Part shown: positions 1-4,816 of the stretch, in pieces
Layout: each line of letters starts with the position of its first letter
How positions within the stretch are numbered: position 1 is the first letter of the stretch
NCBI GenBank assembly: GCA_029288535.1
Contig: JARIGY010000057.1
Coordinates: 1 to 12,703, forward strand
DNA: 12,703 nt
Direction: 5' to 3'
Source: Candidatus Tayloriibacteriota bacterium
GTDB taxonomy: Bacteria; Patescibacteriota; Minisyncoccia; Phycocordibacterales; JAKAEA01
The notes under the pieces: model-generated
Told to the model about the DNA's origin: nothing
The model's database searches: none
What the model saw: only the letters and a program-made list of their open reading frames with translations
Translations under genes and position numbers: made by a program

Positions 1-1
1 G

Positions 2-289
2 GCTAGAGTCCCGGTCAGTATAGAATACGAAAATATCACCCCGGCCGCTGCTGCGTCCACCCCTCTTAAATTAAGAGGGGTCGTCGTCCCAACGACGGGG
101 GTGATATCGACTTCCACTCCTCCTAAAAAAACCGGCACATACGTAGCATCCCGCGGCGGCAAAGTGTTTTATCTGCCGAGCTGCAAAAGCGCCAAACGGC
201 TTTCCGGGAAGAATAAGATCTGGTTCGATACCAAAGCCGAAGCCGAGAAGTTCGGCTATAAGCCGGCCAAAAACTGCAAAGGAATATGA
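2..289 (+). CDS. C-terminal part of a protein ending in an Ada-like metal-binding domain (5'-truncated)
   Basis: The reading frame is open from the window edge to the TGA at 287-289, so the start lies outside. The last ~50 residues (TGTYVASRGGKVFYLPSC..., ending AEKFGYKPAKNCKGI) match the small Cys-containing domain related to the Ada metal-binding fold. Visible features are Y-x-A-S, one Cys after YLPS, a basic K/R pair, a Trp-Phe pair, and a final Cys in KNCKG. CPR genomes often carry this module at the end of small membrane or secreted proteins. The preceding Ala/Thr/Pro/Ser-rich linker is encoded by a 75-bp cloverleaf palindrome (33-107). A GTG at 101 could be taken as a start, but no ribosome-binding site precedes it and the frame continues upstream, so I treat it as internal. 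Function unknown; possibly DNA or metal binding. Confidence 0.6.
   Translation, partial: ARVPVSIEYENITPAAAASTPLKLRGVVVPTTGVISTSTPPKKTGTYVASRGGKVFYLPSCKSAKRLSGKNKIWFDTKAEAEKFGYKPAKNCKGI
33..107. repeat. Cloverleaf-shaped palindromic element inside a coding frame
   Basis: Four stems meet at one junction. The outer stem is ATATCACCCC (33-42) with GGGGTGATAT (98-107). Arm 1 is GGCCGC-TGCT-GCGTCC (43-58, one mismatch). Arm 2 is CCCCTCTTAA-A-TTAAGAGGGG (60-80). Arm 3 is CGTCGT-CCCA-ACGACG (82-97). Only single bases (59 and 81) separate the arms. The length is 75 bp, a multiple of three, and the element contains no stop in the gene frame. It therefore looks like an in-frame insertion of a REP-like, possibly transposase-mobilised unit. 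It is not a tRNA, since tRNA consensus bases are absent. Confidence 0.75.
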
Positions 290-295
290 TAGACT

Positions 296-895
296 ATGGA
301 TACTATGATCGTCGTCGATATTGAAACAACCGGCACAAACCCGGGAAAGCACTCTATACTGAGCATTGGCGCAATAGACCTGAGTAGGCCGGAGCTTATT
401 TTTAATGAAGAGTGCAGGATCTGGGAAGGAGCGCATGTCGAGCCTGAAGCTCTGAAAGTAAACGGCTATACCGAAGAGCAGATTACAGACCCTGCCAAGC
501 AGACCGAAGAAGCGCTTATCAAAAAATTCTTGGCTTGGATGGAAGAAAGGGAAGATCGGACGGTGGCCGGCCAGAACCCGAGCTTCGATACTGGCTTTAT
601 CAGGTCGGCTTCGGCCCGATGTTCGGTAAATATGCCGCTTGCATACCGAACCATCGATCTTCATTCCATCGTTTACTATCACATGGTCCGCAGAGGCGAG
701 ACTCCGCCCACGATTCACCATCATAGTGCTATCAATTCCGACCTAATAATGGCGTATGTCGGTATTCCAGCCGAGCCAAAACCGCATATTGCCATAAACG
801 GCGCGACATGGGAGGCCGAAGCGCTTCACAGACTGCTCTACGACAAGCCTCTTTTGACCAGATTCGAAGCATTTCCCATACCCTGGCTGAGCTAG
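296..895 (+). CDS. DnaQ/RNase T-like 3'-5' exonuclease family protein (DEDDh fold)
   Basis: A 199-residue protein of the RNase T / DNA polymerase III epsilon superfamily, which removes 3' nucleotides from DNA or RNA with two metal ions. Exo I is MIVVDIETTG (D8, E10). Exo II is AGQNPSFDTGFI (D98). The Exo III region is PHIAINGATWEAEAL (H164). The canonical DEDDh Asp five residues after the His is Gly169 here, with E173 close by, so the fourth metal ligand is either replaced or lost. The ATG at 296 is preceded by AGGA at 280-283. A second ATG at 305 would begin exactly at the conserved core and is a reasonable alternative. Only six bases separate this gene from the preceding stop, so the two may be cotranscribed. 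Substrate unknown. Confidence 0.85.
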   Translation: MDTMIVVDIETTGTNPGKHSILSIGAIDLSRPELIFNEECRIWEGAHVEPEALKVNGYTEEQITDPAKQTEEALIKKFLAWMEEREDRTVAGQNPSFDTGFIRSASARCSVNMPLAYRTIDLHSIVYYHMVRRGETPPTIHHHSAINSDLIMAYVGIPAEPKPHIAINGATWEAEALHRLLYDKPLLTRFEAFPIPWLS

Positions 896-1027
896 CCGTC
901 TCGAGCTTAAATATAAAGACATACCTTTACATATAGTCAATGGTCTGGCAGAGTAATTTTGCCTTTTTAAAGGCTAATTAGAGCCATTTTATAACTCTTG
1001 GCAAATGCCTAAAAGCGTGTTCTTCTA

Positions 1028-1056
1028 TTGACAAAACATTCCAAACTTGCTATACT
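1028..1056 (+). promoter_or_regulatory. Strong sigma70-type promoter upstream of the lysozyme-like gene
   Basis: A perfect -35 TTGACA (1028-1033), a 17-nt spacer and -10 TATACT (1051-1056) predict a start near 1063. This is the closest match to the bacterial consensus in the window. Confidence 0.85.
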
Positions 1057-1067
1057 AATTTGGTAAA

Positions 1068-1092
1068 TCAGAGCGTATGTCTCTGGTTTTTT
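1068..1092 (+). terminator. Leader hairpin with T-run, possible attenuator
   Basis: TCAGAG (1068-1073) can pair with CTCTGG (1081-1086) around a 7-nt loop, followed by six T (1087-1092). It lies 5-30 nt after the predicted transcription start and before the coding region. It could be a weak terminator/attenuator or a 5' stabilising hairpin. The rest of the 896-1142 gap holds only a GCCTTT/AAAGGC palindrome at 961-974 without a T-run. Confidence 0.4.
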
Positions 1093-1142
1093 GTTTATAA
1101 GCTAGAACCAAACCCATTTTTACTTTAACTACCAGTCTTGCG

Positions 1143-1583
1143 TTGTTCCTCTCTGCTGCGACTTTTCAGAATAGCACCACCGCTGCCTCTGCCGCTGTAG
1201 TTAATGCACCGGTGATTGAAGCGACTTCTACCACAAATCTTGTGGTTCCTGAACAAGAAACCAGCGCAGTGCCTGCCGAACAGATCATTTCCGTTCAGCA
1301 ATACGTCAACAACTACTATTCGAAAACCCCGATCCTTGCGAAGGTCGCAAAGTGCGAATCACAGTATCGTCAGTTTACTACCAATGGCGATGTCTTGCGC
1401 GGCCGCGAAGTCCGGGAAGATGTCGGTCTCATGCAGATCAACGAAACCTACCACAAAGCCGATTCCATCAAATTGGGCTACAATATCTACTCGATGGAAG
1501 GCAACCTGGCATATGGCCAATACCTGTACGACCATCAGGGCCTTGCGCCATGGTCCGCCTCCGCTCCATGTTGGAATAAGTAA
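1143..1583 (+). CDS. Exported lysozyme-like / transglycosylase-like protein
   Basis: Cell-wall lytic protein of the lysozyme-like superfamily, in a small form common in CPR bacteria. The catalytic region is ILAKVAKCESQYRQF, where E72 is the expected acid. It is followed by DVGLMQINETYH, LGYNIYSMEGNLAYGQYLY and the closing PWSASAPCW; C71 and C143 may form a disulphide. The start is unresolved. TTG at 1143 is the first conventional start codon, but the frame is open back to 1101 and those codons (ARTKPIFTLTTSLALFLSAA) read like the N-region and hydrophobic core of a signal peptide. Translation may therefore start at a rare codon such as ATT 1116, or the true start codon may be mutated or mis-sequenced. 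The promoter at 1028-1056 drives it. Peptidoglycan hydrolysis is inferred from the family. Confidence 0.8.
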   Translation: MFLSAATFQNSTTAASAAVVNAPVIEATSTTNLVVPEQETSAVPAEQIISVQQYVNNYYSKTPILAKVAKCESQYRQFTTNGDVLRGREVREDVGLMQINETYHKADSIKLGYNIYSMEGNLAYGQYLYDHQGLAPWSASAPCWNK

Positions 1584-1592
1584 CCTGTGCCG

Positions 1593-1601
1593 TGGTATAC
1601 T
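1593..1601 (+). promoter_or_regulatory. Extended -10 promoter giving a probable leaderless mRNA
   Basis: TG-G-TATACT (1593-1601) is an extended -10. Its expected start, about seven bases downstream, falls at the GTG at 1608, the preferred start of the CAP-domain gene. No Shine-Dalgarno is present. Confidence 0.55.
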
Positions 1602-1607
1602 TTTAAG

Positions 1608-2651
1608 GTGAGAAAAGTTCTCAAAAAGTATGTCATTCCGCACGAAGGCAACAATCATACGCCCCATCTTCTTCGGAAGTCCGGGGCGTTTTGCCTGCTT
1701 GCCGTTATCGTCGGCCTGTTCGGTTTGAGCGCGGCCCAGGTTGCGATCATCAAGCACACCAATTTTGCCGCAGTGCTCACGCCGGTTCTGGTCGATCTGA
1801 CCAATGCCGACCGCGAGACTCAGAATGTGTCTGTCCTTAAAGTAAGCCCGCTTCTCGCGCAGGCTGCGCAAATGAAAGCCGATGACATGGCGACCAAGGG
1901 CTATTTTGCCCATGTCAGCCCCGAAGGACTTTCGCCATGGCATTGGTTTGATGCTGTAGGCTACAACTTTACCTATGCCGGAGAAAACCTGGCGATCAAC
2001 TTCACCGAATCGAAAGATGTCGAGACCGCCTGGATGAATTCTCCCGGCCACCGCAGCAATATTTTGAACGATAAATTTACCGAGATCGGCATCGCTACCC
2101 AGAATGGTACCTATCAAGGCCAGGCAACTATTTTCGTCGCTCAGATGTTCGGTAGGCCTGCGCCAGCATCGGTCCGTGCTTCAGTGGTGAAGCCTGTCGC
2201 TCAAGCCATCAATAAACCTCAAAAAATAGCAGTTGAAACTCCTGTCGGCAGCGTAAAATCCGCCGCTACTACCACCATTACAGATGCGGCTCCGCAGCTT
2301 CGTACAGTCGCTTCACAAGACATGTTTCTTGCGGTGGAAAATGTAGGAACCGATACGCAGCCCGTTGCTCCGGCTGCCATCGTCAATGCTACGGGAGCGA
2401 CCGCCGGCACTACCGACTCTTCTTTACTAGCCCACACCTTGGAAAAAATATTTTTTGCGCCGCGCAAAGTGCTCGAATTTGCCTACAGCGCCATCGCCGC
2501 GCTCATCCTTCTCGTGATGGGGCTTATCATTCTTGGAGAGTACCGCCGCCATCATGTCCACAATGTGAGTTACGCCGCGGGTCTTTTAGCTACTATGGCT
2601 GTGTTCATGTACCTTCTCACGACGCTTATTCCGCACGTTATTGTCGTTTAA
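1608..2651 (+). CDS. Membrane-anchored CAP (SCP/PR1, YkwD-like) domain protein
   Basis: 347 residues from GTG 1608. A GTG at 1587 is also in frame, but MRKVLKKYVIPHEGNNHTPHLL is the N-terminus typical of this CPR family. One transmembrane segment lies at about 26-46. The extracytoplasmic CAP domain spans about 58-183, with H102 (FAHVSPEG), E126 (GENLA) and H148 (SPGHRSNIL) as the cleft residues of the family. A Thr/Ala/Pro-rich stalk (about 185-285) and two more transmembrane segments (about 291-310 and 321-345) follow. CAP proteins of the YkwD type are exported and found at the cell surface; the exact activity is unknown. The gene lies 24 bases after the lysozyme-like gene, suggesting a surface-remodelling pair. 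The EVE gene begins five bases after its stop. Confidence 0.9.
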   Translation: MRKVLKKYVIPHEGNNHTPHLLRKSGAFCLLAVIVGLFGLSAAQVAIIKHTNFAAVLTPVLVDLTNADRETQNVSVLKVSPLLAQAAQMKADDMATKGYFAHVSPEGLSPWHWFDAVGYNFTYAGENLAINFTESKDVETAWMNSPGHRSNILNDKFTEIGIATQNGTYQGQATIFVAQMFGRPAPASVRASVVKPVAQAINKPQKIAVETPVGSVKSAATTTITDAAPQLRTVASQDMFLAVENVGTDTQPVAPAAIVNATGATAGTTDSSLLAHTLEKIFFAPRKVLEFAYSAIAALILLVMGLIILGEYRRHHVHNVSYAAGLLATMAVFMYLLTTLIPHVIVV

Positions 2652-2656
2652 AAGCA

Positions 2657-3121
2657 ATGGCCCAATACTGGATCTTAAAAAGTGAAGAGAGCTGCTATTC
2701 GATAGATGACATGCGGAAAGATGCGAAAAGCCTCTGGACCGGCATCCGCAATTATCAGGCCCGCAATTTTTTGCGCGAGATGAAAGCCGGAGATCAGGCG
2801 CTCTTTTACCATTCGAGTTCCGAACCGACTGGAGTCGCCGGTATCGTGAAAATAACAAAAATCGCCCAGGCCGACCCGACTGCTTTAGATAAAAAGGACG
2901 ATCATTTTGACCCCAAAGCAACCAAGGAAAACCCGATCTGGCTTGCGCCCGAAGTAGCCTTTTCCAAGAAATTCAAACGGGTGGTTTCGCTTACCGAAAT
3001 AAAGCGCCGACCCGAACTCGCCGGCATCGGTGTCGCGCAGCAGGGAAGCAGGCTTTCGGTTTTGCCGGTTTCCAAGGAGCATTTTGATATCATCACAAAA
3101 CTCAGCGATATTGTTTTGTAA
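2657..3121 (+). CDS. EVE domain protein (PUA superfamily)
   Basis: A 154-residue protein that begins MAQYWILKSEE, the hallmark of EVE domains. The internal WTGIRNYQARNFLREMKAGDQALFYHS and TGVAGIVKITK strands, then DPxATKENPIW and the FKRVVSLTEIK segment, cover the whole domain, so the protein is essentially one EVE fold of normal length (compare human THYN1). EVE domains bind modified cytosine or other modified bases in DNA or RNA and are often found near defence genes. It follows the CAP gene by five bases and is probably cotranscribed with it. It sits directly before the RNA locus that starts at about 3147, but a functional link is not shown. Confidence 0.9.
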   Translation: MAQYWILKSEESCYSIDDMRKDAKSLWTGIRNYQARNFLREMKAGDQALFYHSSSEPTGVAGIVKITKIAQADPTALDKKDDHFDPKATKENPIWLAPEVAFSKKFKRVVSLTEIKRRPELAGIGVAQQGSRLSVLPVSKEHFDIITKLSDIVL

Positions 3122-3146
3122 GGCCTGACCTCTACATGTTGTTTCA

Positions 3147-3174
3147 TTTACTTTTCGCAAAATCATGTTATTAT
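3147..3174 (+). promoter_or_regulatory. Promoter of RNA unit U1
   Basis: TTTACT (3147-3152), 16 nt, TATTAT (3169-3174). The -10 and the following CAAAA-TTTGCGGT stretch align base for base with the promoters of U2 and U4, which have the better -35 TTGACT. The predicted start is about 3180, at the first hairpin. Confidence 0.65.
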
Positions 3175-3177
3175 CAA

Positions 3178-3642
3178 AATTTGCGGTGTGAGGCTATATC
3201 TTTGTTCGATGTAGTACCGCATCTCTGCCGTTTGGTAATTCTCGCGGCAGGGACTGAGGTGAGCGCTTGCGTTTTTGGTTGGAGAATTACCTCACGTCTG
3301 TCCTCGACAGAAGATGCCGAGCAGACGCCTGCAGAGAGGAGCAAAGTTTTAGAAAATTGGAGTTCTGCACGTTTGCAGTGGTGAATAGCTATTGCAAACG
3401 CTTTGGGAGACAGTTGTTTTTTTTGTGAATCGTCATTCCCAACAGCATCCGTGCTGAATAAGTGCGGATGCTGATTACGGTGTATTTGGCTTTTTATGAA
3501 GAGGGGACTACCGTACACCAGCCAGCATTTAAACGTGTCGGCAGGTGATGAAGTTTTTTCTTGAAATGGGTAACCAGGTGCTTTTTTGAGTTTGGCTTTA
3601 CCCATGACCGCTTGTTTTCTCACGAAGACAGGCGGTTTTTTT
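3178..3642 (+). ncRNA. Structured RNA unit U1: six 28-nt hypervariable loops separated by constant hairpins
   Basis: Six hairpins each have a perfect 6-bp stem closing a 28-nt loop. They are TGCGGT/ACCGCA (loop 3188-3215), TGAGGT/ACCTCA (3261-3288), TGCAGA/TCTGCA (3336-3363), TTGGGA/TCCCAA (3409-3436), TACGGT/ACCGTA (3482-3509) and ATGGGT/ACCCAT (3572-3599). Between them lie constant hairpins: CTGCCG/CGGCAG (3225-3250), CGTCTG/CAGACG (3295-3327), CGTTTGCA/TGCAAACG (3370-3400), CAGCATCCG/CGGATGCTG (3443-3473) and CACC-GCC/GGC-GGTG (3516-3547). An 18-nt linker (3548-3565) precedes the last loop. The unit ends in a rho-independent terminator. No plausible open reading frame runs through it. A 28-nt loop in every stem, with sequence free to vary, suggests interchangeable recognition segments; the function is inferred only. 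Confidence 0.85.
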
Positions 3643-3643
3643 A
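3606..3643 (+). terminator. Terminator of U1
   Basis: The ACCGC...GTTTTC / GAA-GAC...GGCGGT hairpin is followed by seven T (3636-3642). It is the same terminator family as at the ends of U2, U3 and U4. Confidence 0.85.
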
Positions 3644-3659
3644 TTTGCGTTTTAAGAAT

Positions 3660-3693
3660 AAAGGCCGTCCCACATAGTTGGGACGGCCTTTTT
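3660..3693. terminator. Bidirectional terminator between U1 and the minus-strand gene
   Basis: A perfect 12-13-bp stem AAGGCCGTCCCA (3661-3672) / TGGGACGGCCTT (3679-3690), with a 6-nt loop. T-runs lie on the plus strand (3689-3693) and A residues (3658-3662) serve the minus strand. The minus-strand gene stops five bases before it. Confidence 0.9.
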
Positions 3694-3697
3694 GATT

Positions 3698-4042
3698 CTA
3701 CCGAGCATCTTGAACGGATTTGCCAAACGAAATTGCATACCCGTGGGTGGCTGCAAATTGAGCAAGGTGTGTCCGCGTTGCCTGGATATTGTCGGTAAAA
3801 ACTCGAATATCCTGCACATACAAATTCCCCCGAATTTGCAGCAAGATTGCACCGTTGATATCGGTGAATTTTACTCGATACTTTCCCCGTGCACCGCGGG
3901 CAGTTCGTTCTATTTTTCCGAGGGTGATGCGAGTCGCATACGGATCCCTGAGAGCTCCTTGGCACACTATGACTTCCGCCACTTCGATCATGGTGGTGTG
4001 GGTGTTGGTGATAACGGCTTTATGTCCGTTGGTTCGCTGCAT
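3698..4042 (-). CDS. Conserved-looking hypothetical protein within the RNA locus
   Basis: A 114-residue protein I do not recognise. The ATG at 4042-4040 has the best ribosome-binding site in the window (AAAGGAG, 4 nt before the ATG, minus strand). The gene ends with TAG five bases before a bidirectional terminator, and it has a promoter on the minus strand within 4081-4109. These signals make it a real gene rather than a shadow. The sequence is rich in alternating hydrophobic/polar beta-strand stretches (KAVITNT, MIEVAEVIVCQ, TRITLGKIERTA, KYRVKFTD, AILLQIRGNLYVQDIRVF), then a helix-like QATRTHLAQFAATHG, with many Arg/Lys. There is no signal peptide or membrane segment. It is transcribed divergently from U2 and shares a palindrome with U2's promoter, so it could be a regulator or an RNA-binding partner of the RNA units. 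That role is inference from position only. Confidence 0.75.
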   Translation of the reverse strand: MQRTNGHKAVITNTHTTMIEVAEVIVCQGALRDPYATRITLGKIERTARGARGKYRVKFTDINGAILLQIRGNLYVQDIRVFTDNIQATRTHLAQFAATHGYAISFGKSVQDAR

Positions 4043-4080
4043 GAGGCTCCTTTCGGTTGAATGAAATTAAATCTTTTTGC

Positions 4081-4109
4081 AATATATAATAATAAACGTG
4101 ATAAGTCAA
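4081..4109 (-). promoter_or_regulatory. Promoter of the minus-strand 114-residue gene
   Basis: On the minus strand, TTGACT (4109-4104), a 17-nt spacer and TATATT (4086-4081) lie about 40 bases before the start codon. The -35 is inside the left arm of the 4100-4129 inverted repeat. Confidence 0.55.
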
Positions 4110-4129
4110 ATTCAAGCATTTGACTTATC
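4100..4129. promoter_or_regulatory. 11-bp inverted repeat shared by two divergent promoters
   Basis: GATAAGTCAAA (4100-4110) and TTTGACTTATC (4119-4129) are perfect 11-bp arms around an 8-nt spacer. The right arm contains the -35 of U2 (TTGACT 4120-4125). The left arm contains the -35 of the minus-strand gene. It could be an operator, or simply two mirror-image -35 regions. Confidence 0.7.
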
Positions 4130-4147
4130 TCAATGCCCTGTTATTAT
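4120..4147 (+). promoter_or_regulatory. Promoter of RNA unit U2
   Basis: TTGACT (4120-4125), 16 nt, TATTAT (4142-4147), with a start expected near 4154, exactly before the first TGCGGT stem. Spacing and -10 are identical to the promoter of U4. Confidence 0.75.
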
Positions 4148-4150
4148 CCA

Positions 4151-4695
4151 AACCTGCGGTGTGCACAACGGTTCTTGAGGATGTCGTTACCGCATCTCTG
4201 CTGCTAGATAACTCTCGCGGCAGGGACTGAGGTGTGAGCCGAAGTTTTTGTTGAGACCGTGACCTCACGTTTGCAATGGTGAATAACTGTTGCAAACGCT
4301 TTGGAAGATTGTGCGACTATGAGATTTTTGAAGAAGACATTTACCGTACACCGGCCAGCATTTAAACGTGTCGGCAGGTGATGAGATGATGCGTTTCGTT
4401 ATTGTAAGTGCCGGCACCTCACACTTGCCAGGCAGAAATGTATGGGCAAGTGCTTGCAGAGTATTGAGTCGTCCGTGATGAAAGGAGTTCTGCACGTTTG
4501 CAGTGGTGAATAGCTATTGCAAACGCTTTGGGAGACAGTTGTTTTTTTGTGAATCGTCATTCCCAACAGCATCCGTGCTGAATAGGTTCGGATGTTGTTT
4601 GAAGTTCTTTCTTGGAATGGGTGAGAAGGTGGTTTTTTGAGATTGTTGCTACCCATGACCGTTTTGTTTTCTTAGGGGAAACAGAGCGGTTTTTT
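4151..4695 (+). ncRNA. Structured RNA unit U2: seven loop modules, chimeric order
   Basis: The loops are TGCGGT/ACCGCA (4161-4188), TGAGGT/ACCTCA (4234-4261), a degenerate left stem with ACCGTA (4315-4342), TGAGAT/ACCTCA (4388-4415, one stem mismatch), TGCAGA/TCTGCA (4461-4488), TTGGGA/TCCCAA (4534-4560, 27 nt) and ATGGGT/ACCCAT (4623-4650). The constant hairpins are the CTGCTG/CGGCAG type (4198-4223), CGTTTGCA/TGCAAACG twice (4268-4298 and 4495-4525), the CACC...GGTG type (4349-4380), a new CACTTGCC/GGCAAGTG (4422-4452) and CAGCATCCG/CGGATGTTG (4567-4597). Compared with U1, the second loop is followed by the third-type constant hairpin. The third loop has lost its left stem (TTGTGC at 4309-4314 where TACGGT is expected), which looks like a module-deletion scar. 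The 4528-4566 loop is identical to U1's except for one T. Confidence 0.82.
4657..4695 (+). terminator. Terminator of U2
   Basis: The ACCGTTTTGTTTTC...GGGAAACAGAGCGGT hairpin is followed by a T-run (4690-4695). It ends just before the upstream region of the IS110-like gene, so that gene needs its own promoter. Confidence 0.85.
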
Positions 4696-4720
4696 ATTGC
4701 TCAAGCATAATCCACAATTG

Positions 4721-4748
4721 TTGACTTATGTAAATATTAATGTTAATT
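4721..4748 (+). promoter_or_regulatory. Possible promoter of the IS110-like gene
   Basis: TTGACT (4721-4726), 16 nt, TTAATT (4743-4748). The -35 and spacing match those of the RNA units, but the -10 is weak. The leader would be about 60 nt and includes the 4790-4804 hairpin. Confidence 0.4.
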
Positions 4749-4789
4749 TAGCGCGAGTTGCTCGTTGTAATAAATTCGAAATTTACTGT

Positions 4790-4804
4790 TCCGCCTCAGG
4801 CGGA
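4790..4804 (+). promoter_or_regulatory. Hairpin abutting the ribosome-binding site of the IS110-like gene
   Basis: TCCGCC-TCA-GGCGGA forms a 6-bp stem whose right arm runs into the purine-rich GGAGAAAGGGG Shine-Dalgarno region before ATG 4817. It could limit translation of the protein. Confidence 0.45.
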
Positions 4805-4816
4805 GAAAGGGGCTTT

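Noticed and set aside
33..107. tRNA gene
   Set aside because: The cloverleaf lacks the conserved tRNA bases, a 7-nt anticodon loop and an acceptor CCA context.
961..974. GCCTTT/AAAGGC palindrome as a terminator of the exonuclease gene
   Set aside because: Weak A/T-rich stem with no T-run on either strand.
3174..3965. 263-codon minus-strand open frame across U1 and the 114-residue gene region
   Set aside because: It runs antisense through the structured RNA and overlaps the 3698-4042 gene in another frame, with no ribosome-binding site or coding character.
4265..4656. Two minus-strand open frames antisense to U2
   Set aside because: They follow the hairpin repeats and have no start signals; the repeated peptide stretches are only the repeated RNA modules read backwards.
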